NCBI RefSeq assembly: GCF_030645145.1
Contig: NZ_JAUSMI010000135.1
Location: 1 to 54,899 of the forward strand
Length of the DNA: 54,899 nucleotides
Origin: Microcella sp.
GTDB lineage: Bacteria; Actinomycetota; Actinomycetes; Actinomycetales; Microbacteriaceae
Direction: 5' to 3'
In this document: positions 43,724-51,983 of the stretch, in pieces
Layout: the number at the start of each line of letters is the position of its first letter
Numbering within the stretch: position 1 is the first letter of the stretch
Translations under genes and position numbers: made by a program
The notes under the pieces: model-generated
Seen by the model: the letters and a program-made list of their open reading frames with translations, nothing else
The model's database searches: none
What the model was told of the DNA's origin: nothing

Positions 43724-45882
43724 GCCGTCTCCTCCTCGCCGCGCTGCGCGCGCACCCGGCGTCGCATCCGCCGGCGGCGGATGTCGCGCGAGAGCCCGAA
43801 GGCGAGCAGCCCTCCCACGAGCACCGCCATGACGACGATCGCCGCGGTCTCCCACCCTGCCTGGAGATTGAGCAGAACGCTCGTCGACTGGCCGACGGGG
43901 CGGTCGGCGGCGTCGATGAGCGACACCGTGATGGGCACCTCGCCGTTGGTGAGCGACTGCACAGGCACGAGCGCGCGCGTCTGCGACTGCGGCTCGACGA
44001 TCGTCTCGACGCGCCGGTCCTCCACGCGGAGTCGTCCGGTGGCGCTGTCGACCTGCACGAAGACCCGGATCGCCACGTCGAGCGCGTTCTGCACCGTCAC
44101 GGGGAGCGATGTGCGGTCGGAGAGGAGCGTGATCGTGCTGCCCTCGACGATCTGGACCCCCGCCCGCAGCTCCTGCGAGGCCTCCACGAACCGGGTCGCG
44201 GCCTCGCCCGCCTCCTCGTCCCAGCCGAGCGACAGGGCGCCGAGCAGCTCGAGCCTCCGCTCGTCGGTAATGAGCGCGGGCTCGACGGCCACCTCGGCGA
44301 ACGCGCGATCGGCGGCCTCGGCGTCGAGCATCCGCCCGACGTCGATGAGCCGCTCCTCCGCGATCGCGGCGTCGACGACGCCGACCTCGGGGCCGGATGC
44401 GGCGCTCGCGGCCGCGAGGCCGCCTCCGCGCGCCCACGGCAGCGCCTCGATCGCGCCCAGGAGGTCGAGCAGGCGCAGCGAGTTGCCCAGCCGGTCGCGG
44501 CTCAGGGTGAAGAAGGGCACGACCGCGGCGTCGGAGGCGCTCGAGGCCGCGATGAGGGCGGAGACCCGCGCGGTCGCGCTCTGCCACTCCTGCTCGGTCG
44601 TCGCGGCGACGGCGTCGCGCGCGGCGCGGGAGAGCGCGTCGTCGCTGCGCAGCACCTTCAGGTCGCCGACCCGGGCGACGAGGCCGGTGCCGCCGTCGAG
44701 GTTGGTGCTGCCGACGATCGCGGTGCGCACGCCCGATTCGGCGACCACGCCGAGGGCGCTCGCGGTCGCGGTGCCCTCGCGCGGCCAGACGACGTCGTCG
44801 AGGTCGTGCGGCCAGGCGCTGAGCTCGGCGAGGGTGGGGACGGCGCCGGGGGCGTCGCTCGGGCTCGGGGAGGCCGACGGCGAGGCCTCGGGCGCGTCGG
44901 ACGGCGCGACGCCGGTGCCCTCGGTGCCGTCGGCGCCATCGCCTCCCCCCAGCACGCTCGGGTCGATCGCCGCGCCCGCGCCCTCGACGGGCGGGAGCGG
45001 GATGCCGCGGGCGTGCGCGGTCGCGAGCGGATCGGCGTCGGACCAGGCGAGCGAGAACGTGTCGTTCGGCACGAGCGCGAGCCGGTCGAGGAAGGCGGTC
45101 GCCGACTCCGGCGCGGCCGTGCCGAGGATGCGGATCGACGCGATCACCCGCGGGTCGACGCCGATGGCGACGGCGCGGCCCGCGACGGCGTCGAGGGTGC
45201 GCAGGAGGAGCCCGCCGGGTGCCGTGAGGAGCGCGAGATCCTCCGCGGGGATGAAGGCCCCGTCGAAGCCCGGGGCGGTGAGCGGCACGGCCGCGACGAC
45301 GGTCGAGGTCGGCGGTGTCGTGCCCGCGGGCACCCAGACGACGGCCGAGCGGGCAGTGCCGAGCACGCGCCCCTCCCCCGCGATGGAGACCTCGATGACG
45401 CGCGGGCCCCAGGCTCCGGCGAAGCCGACTGCGTCGGACTCGGCGCGCAGCTCGACCGTGGCGCTCGATCCGGGCTCGAGCGCGGGGACGACGGCCGATG
45501 CGACCGCGGTGGGGCGGACATCCGCATCGCTCTCGCCGAGCCAGGCGGCGAGCGTCGCGGAGTCGGCGGGCGCGCCCGCCGCGATCGACAGCGTCGCCGC
45601 GCCCGCAGGCGTCACGGCGGTCGAGAGGTTCGTGGCGACGACGCGCACCTCGAGCGGCGAGTCGGGGTCGACGATGCCCGAGCCGAGCGGCGCGACGGTG
45701 AGCTGCAGGCCGGTCATCCCGGCGTCGTGGGTCGTCGTCGCGAGCGGACCGGAGGCGGCCGTCGCCGTCGCGGAGGGCGCGGCGACGAGGATGAGCAGGA
45801 GAGCCGTCAGCAGGGGGCGGAGCAGCGCGCGCACCGGGGTCGCGGGCGCGGCAGAACCCCCTCGCTCCCGCTCGGCCGACAT
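43720..45882 (-). CDS. DUF6049 secreted/membrane-anchored protein
   Basis: A 720-residue protein of unknown function kept upstream of murJ in Actinobacteria. The N-terminal signal peptide (about residues 18-45, LLRPLLTALLLILVAAPSATA) is followed by a long extracellular region and one C-terminal membrane helix (about 675-698), then a very basic tail (RRRRMRRRVRAQRGEEE). The middle contains a Ser/Pro/Ala-rich linker. The position suggests a helper of lipid II transport or wall assembly, but no activity is shown. Divergent from cca with a gap of about 26 bp. Confidence 0.82.
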   Translation of the reverse strand: MSAERERGGSAAPATPVRALLRPLLTALLLILVAAPSATATAASGPLATTTHDAGMTGLQLTVAPLGSGIVDPDSPLEVRVVATNLSTAVTPAGAATLSIAAGAPADSATLAAWLGESDADVRPTAVASAVVPALEPGSSATVELRAESDAVGFAGAWGPRVIEVSIAGEGRVLGTARSAVVWVPAGTTPPTSTVVAAVPLTAPGFDGAFIPAEDLALLTAPGGLLLRTLDAVAGRAVAIGVDPRVIASIRILGTAAPESATAFLDRLALVPNDTFSLAWSDADPLATAHARGIPLPPVEGAGAAIDPSVLGGGDGADGTEGTGVAPSDAPEASPSASPSPSDAPGAVPTLAELSAWPHDLDDVVWPREGTATASALGVVAESGVRTAIVGSTNLDGGTGLVARVGDLKVLRSDDALSRAARDAVAATTEQEWQSATARVSALIAASSASDAAVVPFFTLSRDRLGNSLRLLDLLGAIEALPWARGGGLAAASAASGPEVGVVDAAIAEERLIDVGRMLDAEAADRAFAEVAVEPALITDERRLELLGALSLGWDEEAGEAATRFVEASQELRAGVQIVEGSTITLLSDRTSLPVTVQNALDVAIRVFVQVDSATGRLRVEDRRVETIVEPQSQTRALVPVQSLTNGEVPITVSLIDAADRPVGQSTSVLLNLQAGWETAAIVVMAVLVGGLLAFGLSRDIRRRRMRRRVRAQRGEEETA

Positions 45883-45893
45883 GTGCGGAAGTC

Positions 45894-45899
45894 TAGACT
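45894..45899 (+). promoter_or_regulatory. -10 element of a probable leaderless cca promoter
   Basis: TAGACT ends 9 nt before ATG 45909, with no Shine-Dalgarno between. The same hexamer precedes crgA at nearly the same distance. GTG 45903 is only 3 nt from the -10 and is too close to be a leaderless start. Confidence 0.5.
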
Positions 45900-45908
45900 C
45901 TGGTGACT

Positions 45909-47351
45909 ATGCAGAGCGTGGCCGAGGCCCTCGACCGGCTGCGGGCACTCGCCGCCGCCGAGCCCCTGGCGACCCTCGCGTCGCGGTTCGAGGCCGCGGG
46001 CCACGAGCTCGCCCTCGTCGGCGGGCCCGTGCGCGACGCCTTCCTCGGTCGTCCCGTCAACGATCTCGATCTCACGACGAGCGCGCGCCCCGACGACATC
46101 ATCCGCATCGTCGCGCCCGTCGCGAGCGCGCACTGGGACATCGGGCGGGCCTTCGGCACGATCGGAGCGCGCATCGGCGCCGACACCGTCGAGATCACGA
46201 CGTACCGCTCCGACGCGTACGACCCCGACTCGCGCAAGCCCGAGGTCGCGTTCGGCGACACCCTCGACGGCGACCTCGAGCGGCGCGACTTCACCGTCAA
46301 CGCGATGGCCCTCCGCCTGCCGTCGCTCACGCTCGTCGACCCGAGCGGCGGGTTCGACGACCTGCTCGGCGGTCGACTGCGCACCCCGATCTCGCCCGAG
46401 CGCTCGTTCAGCGACGACCCTCTGCGCATGCTGCGGGCCGTGCGGTTCGCCGCGCAGCTCGGCCTCGACGTCGACGACGCGACCCTGCGGGCGATCGAGG
46501 GGATGCGCGATCGTCTCGGCATCATCTCGGCCGAGCGGGTGCGCGACGAGCTCGTCAAGCTGCTCTCGACCTCCTCCCCGCGCCGCGGCCTCGAGCTGCT
46601 CGTCTCGACGGGCCTCGCCGATCTCGTGCTGCCCGAGCTGCCGGCGCTCCAGCTCGAGGTCGACGAGCACGCCCACCACAAGGACGTCTACGAGCACTCG
46701 CTCACGGTGCTCGACCAGGCGATCGAGCTCGAGGCCTCGCGCGGTGCCGGGGCGGATGCTCCCGCCGACATCGTGCTGCGCCTCGCGTCGCTCCTCCACG
46801 ACATCGGCAAGCCCGCGACGAAGAAGGTCGAGCCGGGCGGGGCCGTGACGTTCCACCACCACGACGTCGTCGGGGCGAAGCTCGCGCGCAAGCGGCTCAC
46901 CGCGCTGCGGTTCGACAAGGAGACGATCGTCGCGGTGTCGCGGCTCATCGAGCTGCACCTGCGCTTCTTCGGCTACAGCGACGCCCCGTGGACGGACTCC
47001 GGCGTGCGCCGCTACGTGCGCGATGCGGATGCCCTGCTCGAGCGCCTCCACATCCTCACCCGCGCCGACGTCACGACCCGCAACCGCCGCAAGGCCGCGC
47101 GCCTGCGCGGCGCGTACGACGAGCTCGAGGCGCGCATCGCCGCGCTCGCCGAGCAGGAGGAGCTCGCGGCGATCCGCCCCGACCTCGACGGCGAGCAGGT
47201 CATGGCGATCCTCGACGTCCGGCCCGGGCCCGTCGTCGGCGAGGCGTACCGCTTCCTGCTCGAGATGCGGCTCGACGAGGGGCCCCTGGGGGCGGAAGAG
47301 GCCGAGCGGCGACTGCGGGCCTGGTGGCAGGAGCGCGGCGGCGCCTCCTGA
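45909..47351 (+). CDS. cca: CCA tRNA nucleotidyltransferase
   Basis: Adds or repairs the 3' CCA of tRNAs; needed here because the three tRNAs in the window do not encode CCA. 480 residues from ATG 45909. The nucleotidyltransferase head has VGGPVRDAFLGRPVNDLDLTT; RRDFTVNAMALRL is the RRD motif; an HD domain with LLHDIGKPATKK lies in the C-terminal half. ATG 45909 is preferred over GTG 45903 on promoter spacing. The linked DUF6049-murJ genes lie on the opposite strand. Confidence 0.93.
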   Translation: MQSVAEALDRLRALAAAEPLATLASRFEAAGHELALVGGPVRDAFLGRPVNDLDLTTSARPDDIIRIVAPVASAHWDIGRAFGTIGARIGADTVEITTYRSDAYDPDSRKPEVAFGDTLDGDLERRDFTVNAMALRLPSLTLVDPSGGFDDLLGGRLRTPISPERSFSDDPLRMLRAVRFAAQLGLDVDDATLRAIEGMRDRLGIISAERVRDELVKLLSTSSPRRGLELLVSTGLADLVLPELPALQLEVDEHAHHKDVYEHSLTVLDQAIELEASRGAGADAPADIVLRLASLLHDIGKPATKKVEPGGAVTFHHHDVVGAKLARKRLTALRFDKETIVAVSRLIELHLRFFGYSDAPWTDSGVRRYVRDADALLERLHILTRADVTTRNRRKAARLRGAYDELEARIAALAEQEELAAIRPDLDGEQVMAILDVRPGPVVGEAYRFLLEMRLDEGPLGAEEAERRLRAWWQERGGAS

Positions 47352-47431
47352 ACTGGCGCCGGGCATCCGTCATCGACTACGCTGTGCAGGTTGCCCGGGG
47401 CCCTGTCCCCAGTGGGCGACTGATGCCATAC

Positions 47432-47475
47432 CCTCCTGCTGCAGATCGTCTGCAGCCGTTCGAGTCCGAAGGAGG
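47432..47475 (+). promoter_or_regulatory. rpsF leader hairpin able to mask the Shine-Dalgarno
   Basis: CCTCCT at 47432-47437 is complementary to AGGAGG at 47470-47475, the rpsF Shine-Dalgarno. Between them is a 7-bp hairpin GCTGCAG-atcgt-CTGCAGC (47438-47456), followed by CCG. The layout fits autogenous control of rpsF operons by the S6:S18 complex, but binding is inferred. Confidence 0.55.
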
Positions 47476-47485
47476 TGGGTGAGTC

Positions 47486-47875
47486 ATGCATCAGTACGAA
47501 ATGATGGTGATCCTCGACCCCGAGATCGACGAGCGCACTGTCGCTCCGAGCCTCGACAAGTTCCTCAACGTCATCCGCAATGACGGTGGGAACATCGAGA
47601 ACGTCGATATCTGGGGCCGTCGTCGCCTCGCATACGAGATCCAGAAGAAGACCGAGGGCATCTACGCCGTCGTCAACTTCACCGCGAACCCCGCGGCCAC
47701 GCAGGAGCTCGACCGCCAGCTGAAGCTCAGCGAAGCGGTCATGCGCACCAAGGTGCTGCGTGCCGAGGAGGCCGTCGCTCGCGTCGCCGCCTTCGAGGCG
47801 AAGGCTGCGGAGAAGGCCGCGTCCAAGTCCGCTCGCGAGGCCGCCAAGGCCTCCGCGCCCAAGGCCGCGGAGTAG
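47486..47875 (+). CDS. rpsF: 30S ribosomal protein S6
   Basis: A 129-residue ribosomal protein with the standard N-terminus [19 protein letters not shown] and the core [22 protein letters not shown]. The C-terminal 40 residues are Ala/Lys/Glu-rich ([18 protein letters not shown]), a longer tail than in E. coli. ATG 47486 follows AAGGAGG. First gene of the rpsF-ssb-rpsR-rplI operon, with a hairpin in its leader. Confidence 0.97.
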   Translation: MHQYEMMVILDPEIDERTVAPSLDKFLNVIRNDGGNIENVDIWGRRRLAYEIQKKTEGIYAVVNFTANPAATQELDRQLKLSEAVMRTKVLRAEEAVARVAAFEAKAAEKAASKSAREAAKASAPKAAE

Positions 47876-47877
47876 TC

Positions 47878-48393
47878 GTGGCCGGCGAGACGATCATCAC
47901 CGTCGTCGGCAACCTGACCGCCGACCCCGAGCTGCGCTACACGCAGAACGGGCTTGCCGTGGCGAACTTCACCATCGCGTCCACTCCCCGCACGTTCGAC
48001 CGTCAGGCGAACGAGTGGAAGGACGGCGAGGCGCTGTTCCTGCGCGCGAGCGTGTGGCGTGAGTTCGCCGAGCACGTCGCCTCCTCGCTGACGAAGGGCT
48101 CGCGCGTCATCGCGCAGGGTCGCCTGAAGCAGCGGTCGTACGAGACGAAGGAAGGCGAGAAGCGCACGAGCATCGAGCTCGAGGTCGACGAGATCGGCCC
48201 GAGCCTGCGCTACGCCACCGCTCAGGTCACCCGCACGTCGGGCGGCTCGAGCTCCATGGGCGGAGGCCGCGGCGGGAACGCCCAGGTCGCCGACGAGCCG
48301 TGGGGCGCTCCGGCGCAGCAGAGCTCCGGCTCCTCCAACGCCGGCGACGTGTGGAACACGCCCGGCTCCTTCTCCGACGACACCCCGTTCTGA
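47878..48393 (+). CDS. ssb: Single-stranded DNA-binding protein
   Basis: A 171-residue SSB. The OB-fold spans about residues 1-110 ([32 protein letters not shown]). The flexible Gly/Ser linker is followed by the conserved acidic tip DDTPF, which docks replication partners. The start is GTG 47878, just after the rpsF stop. It binds exposed DNA at the fork with DnaB, clamp and primase. Confidence 0.96.
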   Translation: MAGETIITVVGNLTADPELRYTQNGLAVANFTIASTPRTFDRQANEWKDGEALFLRASVWREFAEHVASSLTKGSRVIAQGRLKQRSYETKEGEKRTSIELEVDEIGPSLRYATAQVTRTSGGSSSMGGGRGGNAQVADEPWGAPAQQSSGSSNAGDVWNTPGSFSDDTPF

Positions 48394-48437
48394 TCCGGTC
48401 TGACGACCGGCAGCTGATTTCGTAAAGGACAACCACT

Positions 48438-48698
48438 ATGGCTGGCAAGAGCAGCGGCGACCGCCGCAAGCCTCGCGGCGGCAAGGGCGCGAAGAACGCC
48501 GCCCCCGCGAAGGCGATCAAGGTTGGCATCATCGACTACAAGGATGTCGCCACCCTCCGCAAGTTCATCTCCGAGCGCGGGAAGATCCGCGCTCGCCGAA
48601 TCACCGGTGTCTCCGTGCAGGAGCAGCGCCTCATCGCCCGCGCCGTCAAGAACGCGCGCGAGATGGCACTGCTTCCGTACGCCGGCGCTGGCCGCTAA
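48438..48698 (+). CDS. rpsR: 30S ribosomal protein S18
   Basis: An 86-residue basic ribosomal protein, with the S18 core [26 protein letters not shown] and [21 protein letters not shown]. It forms a pair with S6 on the 30S platform. AAAGGAC precedes ATG 48438. No CxxC zinc motif is visible, so this is the zinc-independent form. It is followed by rplI after 10 nt. Confidence 0.97.
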   Translation: MAGKSSGDRRKPRGGKGAKNAAPAKAIKVGIIDYKDVATLRKFISERGKIRARRITGVSVQEQRLIARAVKNAREMALLPYAGAGR

Positions 48699-48708
48699 GG
48701 GGGCCGTG

Positions 48709-49161
48709 ATGTCGAAGCTCATCCTCACGCAGGAGGTCACCGGTCTCGGTGCTCCCGGCGACGTCGTCGAGGTCAAGAACGGGTACGCCCGCAACTACCT
48801 CATCCCCCAGGGCTACGCCGTGGCGTGGACCCGCGGTGGCGAGAAGCAGGTGGACCAGATCAAGGCCGCCCGCACCGCCCGCGAGCACGCCACGATCGAA
48901 GAGGCCCAGGACCTCAAGGCGCGCCTCGAGGCCAACCCCGTGAAGCTCGCCGTCAAGGCGGGCGCCGAGGGCCGGCTGTTCGGCTCGGTGAAGACCGCTG
49001 ATGTGGCCGCGGCCGTCGAGAAGGCCGGCATCGGCTCGATCGACAAGCGTCTCGTCGAGCTCGTCGCGCCGATCAAGTCGGTCGGCACCCACGAGGCGAT
49101 CCTCAAGCTCCGCGACGGCATCGTCGCGACGATCACCCTCCAGGTGGTCGCCGCGAAGTAG
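48709..49161 (+). CDS. rplI: 50S ribosomal protein L9
   Basis: A 150-residue ribosomal protein. The N-terminal domain has [14 protein letters not shown] and the signature [14 protein letters not shown]; a long connecting helix (about 40-75) leads to the C-terminal domain ([19 protein letters not shown]). ATG 48709 is the start; a GTG at 48706 is also possible. Last gene of the operon; a strong hairpin terminator follows at 49178. Confidence 0.97.
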   Translation: MSKLILTQEVTGLGAPGDVVEVKNGYARNYLIPQGYAVAWTRGGEKQVDQIKAARTAREHATIEEAQDLKARLEANPVKLAVKAGAEGRLFGSVKTADVAAAVEKAGIGSIDKRLVELVAPIKSVGTHEAILKLRDGIVATITLQVVAAK

Positions 49162-49177
49162 TCGCGAGCGCGCAACG

Positions 49178-49213
49178 GAAGCGCCCCCGGGGTCTCGATC
49201 CCGGGGGCGCTTC
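49178..49213 (+). terminator. Terminator of the rpsF-rplI operon
   Basis: GAAGCGCCCCCGGG (49178-49191) pairs with CCCGGGGGCGCTTC (49200-49213) around an 8-nt loop. The 14-bp perfect stem is 17 nt after the rplI stop. Only TCGTCG follows. Confidence 0.8.
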
Positions 49214-49645
49214 GTCGTCGTCGGGGCCGATTCCGGGGGGTACGTGCGCCGCTCCCTAGCGGGTCGGAGCCCGTCCGCGCAAGAGCTCGAGGGGCCGTTC
49301 TGTGCACAGGTGAGCATTCAGAACGGCAACTCTGAAGTGCCGCTTGAAGCCTGTTTCCCCACACATGGTGTGGAAACGGAAAACCCAGGTCAGAGGTCGG
49401 TTCCGGCGAGAATGAGCTCCGAATGCCACAGGCCTGTCCACAGGCTGTGCACACCGTCACCGGCGTTTCTCGACCGCTCTCCACATCGTTATCCACAGGG
49501 CTGGTTGAGGGTACCGCGACGCCGTCCCTATCGTGATGGCCTATCCCGCCGCACACGCAGCCACTCGCGTGTCATCGCTCCGCTGTCAGTGGTCGGCGGT
49601 ACACCTGAAGCACTCAGCGATCCGATCGCAGATTTTGGAGGCCCT
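49214..49645. promoter_or_regulatory. DnaA-box cluster in the rplI-dnaB gap
   Basis: The 484-bp gap after rplI holds, past the terminator, a perfect TTATCCACA (49489-49497), CTGTCCACA (49434-49442, one change from TTGTCCACA), GTTTCCACA on minus (49369-49377, two changes), and CTGTGCACA (49445-49453). The 10-bp palindrome CTGTGCACAG at 49300-49309 also occurs in oriC. A hairpin CCACAC-ATG-GTGTGG lies at 49359-49373. No gene is credible here; DnaA may regulate dnaB or be titrated. Confidence 0.55.
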
Positions 49646-51052
49646 GTGTCCCTCGCGCACATCGGCAGCGCCCTCGACGCTCGAGGCGGCTCCGACAACC
49701 GCGGGTCCGATCACCGGGGCTCCGACGGCCGCCACTCCGAGCGGACGCCGCCGCACGACCTGCTCGCCGAGCAGAGCGCGATCGGCGGAATGTTGCTCAG
49801 CAAGGACGCCACGGCCGACGTCATCGAGGTCGTGCGGGGCATCGACTTCTACGTCCCGAAGCACGAGGTCATCTTCGAGGCGATCCTGTCGCTGTACTCG
49901 CGCGGCGAGCCCACCGACGTCATCGCCGTCACCGACGAGCTCACGAAGGCCGGCGACCTGTCGCGCGCCGGCGGCGCCGACTACCTCCACACCCTCACGG
50001 GCATCGTGCCGACCGCCGCGAACGCCGGCTTCTACGCCTCGCTCGTCGCCGAGAAGGCGGTGCTCCGTCGCCTCGTCGATGCGGGCACGCGCATCGTCCA
50101 GATGGGCTACGCGAGCGAGGGCGAGGTCACCGACCTCGTCAACAACGCCCAGGCCGAGATCTACGCCGTCGCCGGCGGAACGCAGTCGGAGGACTACGTC
50201 CCGCTCACCGAGGCCGTCAACGAGGCGATCGACGAGATCGAGGCGGCCCGCGGCCGCGACGGCTCGATGACGGGCGTCCCGACGGGCTTCGCCGACCTCG
50301 ACGCGCTCACCAACGGCCTCCACGCGGGCCAGCTGATCCTCATCGCCGCGCGCCCCGCGCTCGGAAAGTCGACCGTCGCCCTCGACTTCGCCCGCGCCGC
50401 CGCGATCAAGCACAACCACCCCACGGTCTTCTTCTCGCTCGAGATGGGGCGAAGCGAGATCGCGATGCGCCTGCTCTCGGCCGAGGCCTCCGTACCCCTC
50501 CACGCGATGCGCAAGGGCACGCTCGAGTCGCGCGACTGGACGACGATCGCCTCGACGCGCGGCCGCATCAACGACGCCCCGCTCTACATCGACGACAGCC
50601 CGAACATGACGCTCGTCGAGATCCGCGCGAAGTGCCGCCGACTGAAGCAGACGGTCGGGCTCAAGATGGTCATCATCGACTACCTGCAGCTCATGACGAG
50701 CGGGAAGCGCGTCGAGAGCCGGCAGCAGGAGGTCAGCGAGTTCTCTCGCGCGCTCAAGCTCATGGCGAAGGAGCTGCAGGTGCCCGTCGTCGCCCTCTCG
50801 CAGCTCAACCGAGGCCCCGAGCAGCGCGCCGACAAGAAGCCGGCGCTGAGCGACCTCCGCGAGTCCGGCTCGCTCGAGCAGGACGCCGACATGGTGATCC
50901 TCCTCCACCGCGAGAGCGCCTACGAGAAAGAGAACCCGCGCGCGGGCGAGGCCGACTTCATCGTCGCCAAGCACCGCAACGGCCCGACCGACACGATCAC
51001 GGTCGGCTTCCACGGGCACTTCTCCCGCTTCGCCGACATGCCGCGGGTCTAG
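49646..51052 (+). CDS. dnaB: Replicative DNA helicase DnaB
   Basis: Hexameric helicase that unwinds the fork. 468 residues from GTG 49646 (GGAGG 5 nt upstream). After a short variable start (residues 1-35), the N-terminal domain has HDLLAEQSAIGGMLLS, the RecA-like domain has Walker A ARPALGKST, IIDYLQLM and the LSQLNRGPEQRADKKP loop. No intein is present, unlike some Actinobacteria. It depends on a loader; DciA at 28206-28706 is the candidate. A DnaA-box cluster lies upstream. Confidence 0.96.
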   Translation: MSLAHIGSALDARGGSDNRGSDHRGSDGRHSERTPPHDLLAEQSAIGGMLLSKDATADVIEVVRGIDFYVPKHEVIFEAILSLYSRGEPTDVIAVTDELTKAGDLSRAGGADYLHTLTGIVPTAANAGFYASLVAEKAVLRRLVDAGTRIVQMGYASEGEVTDLVNNAQAEIYAVAGGTQSEDYVPLTEAVNEAIDEIEAARGRDGSMTGVPTGFADLDALTNGLHAGQLILIAARPALGKSTVALDFARAAAIKHNHPTVFFSLEMGRSEIAMRLLSAEASVPLHAMRKGTLESRDWTTIASTRGRINDAPLYIDDSPNMTLVEIRAKCRRLKQTVGLKMVIIDYLQLMTSGKRVESRQQEVSEFSRALKLMAKELQVPVVALSQLNRGPEQRADKKPALSDLRESGSLEQDADMVILLHRESAYEKENPRAGEADFIVAKHRNGPTDTITVGFHGHFSRFADMPRV

Positions 51053-51138
51053 CGACCGCGATCGCGCTCGCGCGGCGTTCGCTCGGGCGCCGCGCCGTAG
51101 GCTGGGGCCGCACACTCGCTCCCCGCCGGAAGGACCTC

Positions 51139-51702
51139 ATGGCGTCGGCCGCCTCCCCCGAAACGCGCGCGCTCGGGCGCGCCGTGCTGCTGCGCGCCGT
51201 GCCGCTCATCGTCGCCGGCCTCGTGATCACGTTCACCGCCGACCACTCCGCCCGCCTGGGCCTCCTCGCCCTCGGCCTCCTGGGCGCCGCGCTCGCCGCG
51301 ACCCTCGGGTTCCCCGCGCTCGGGCTGCCCCGCGACGAGCCGCTCCGCGGCCTGCACGCGATGCTCGCCGGCCTCGCCCTCGCCACCGGCGCGGTCGCGC
51401 TCGTGCGGCTCGACGCCGGCCTGCCCTTCCTGCTGGTCATCGCGAGCGGGTGGGCCGTGCTCTCGGGCGCGGTCGAGCTCGTGTGGGGCATCCGCCACCG
51501 CACCCGCCATGCGCTCGCCCGCGACGCGATCGTCGTCGGCGGCGCGACGCTCGCCCTCGCCGTCGTGCTCGCGATCGTCGCCGACTCGGTCTCGGCCGTC
51601 GGGTTCCTCGGCGCCTACGCGATCGTCGTCGGCGTCTTCCTCGTCATCGCCGCGCTCAGCCTCACCTGGGGCGCCTCGCAGAAGGAGCACTCCCCCTCAT
51701 GA
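51139..51702 (+). CDS. Hypothetical six-helix membrane protein
   Basis: A 187-residue membrane protein with about six hydrophobic helices and very short loops (ALGRAVLLRAVPLIVAGLVI at the first). The layout recalls the HdeD/DUF308 group, but the match is loose. ATG 51139 follows GGAAGGA. Its stop overlaps the start of the next membrane protein gene (ATGA). It lies 86 nt after dnaB. Function unknown. Confidence 0.8.
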   Translation: MASAASPETRALGRAVLLRAVPLIVAGLVITFTADHSARLGLLALGLLGAALAATLGFPALGLPRDEPLRGLHAMLAGLALATGAVALVRLDAGLPFLLVIASGWAVLSGAVELVWGIRHRTRHALARDAIVVGGATLALAVVLAIVADSVSAVGFLGAYAIVVGVFLVIAALSLTWGASQKEHSPS

Positions 51703-51926
51703 CCGAACCCCGTCGCCGCGAGCGCCTGCGCCCCGCCGAGCTCATCGGCTTCGCCGGCATCGTCGCCCTCTTCGCCGGCGGCACGATCTTCGCCGTGACG
51801 CGCGATCTCGCCCTCGCCGCGATCGTGCTCGGCGCGACCTTCGTCATCGACCTCATCGTGATCTCGATGCTCATGCTCGCGATCACGCCGAACAAGCCGA
51901 TGGACGGCGAGCTCCCGCACGACTGA
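51699..51926 (+). CDS. Small two-helix membrane protein
   Basis: A 75-residue protein with two hydrophobic helices (about residues 14-33 and 37-60) and a basic N-terminus (TEPRRRERLRPAE). ATG 51699 overlaps the previous gene's stop, which supports translation. Unknown function, probably a partner of the six-helix protein. It ends 58 nt before the convergent purB stop. Confidence 0.78.
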   Translation: MTEPRRRERLRPAELIGFAGIVALFAGGTIFAVTRDLALAAIVLGATFVIDLIVISMLMLAITPNKPMDGELPHD

Positions 51927-51983
51927 GCGCGCGCCGCTCGCGGCGCCGCTCTCCGGCGGGATGCCCGGGTCGTCTCCGGAGCG

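Noticed and set aside
42464-47482. A plus-strand open frame of 1672 codons opposite murJ and DUF6049
   Set aside because: Mostly antisense to clear genes and Arg/Glu/Ala/Ser-rich without domains. The real plus-strand gene there is cca.
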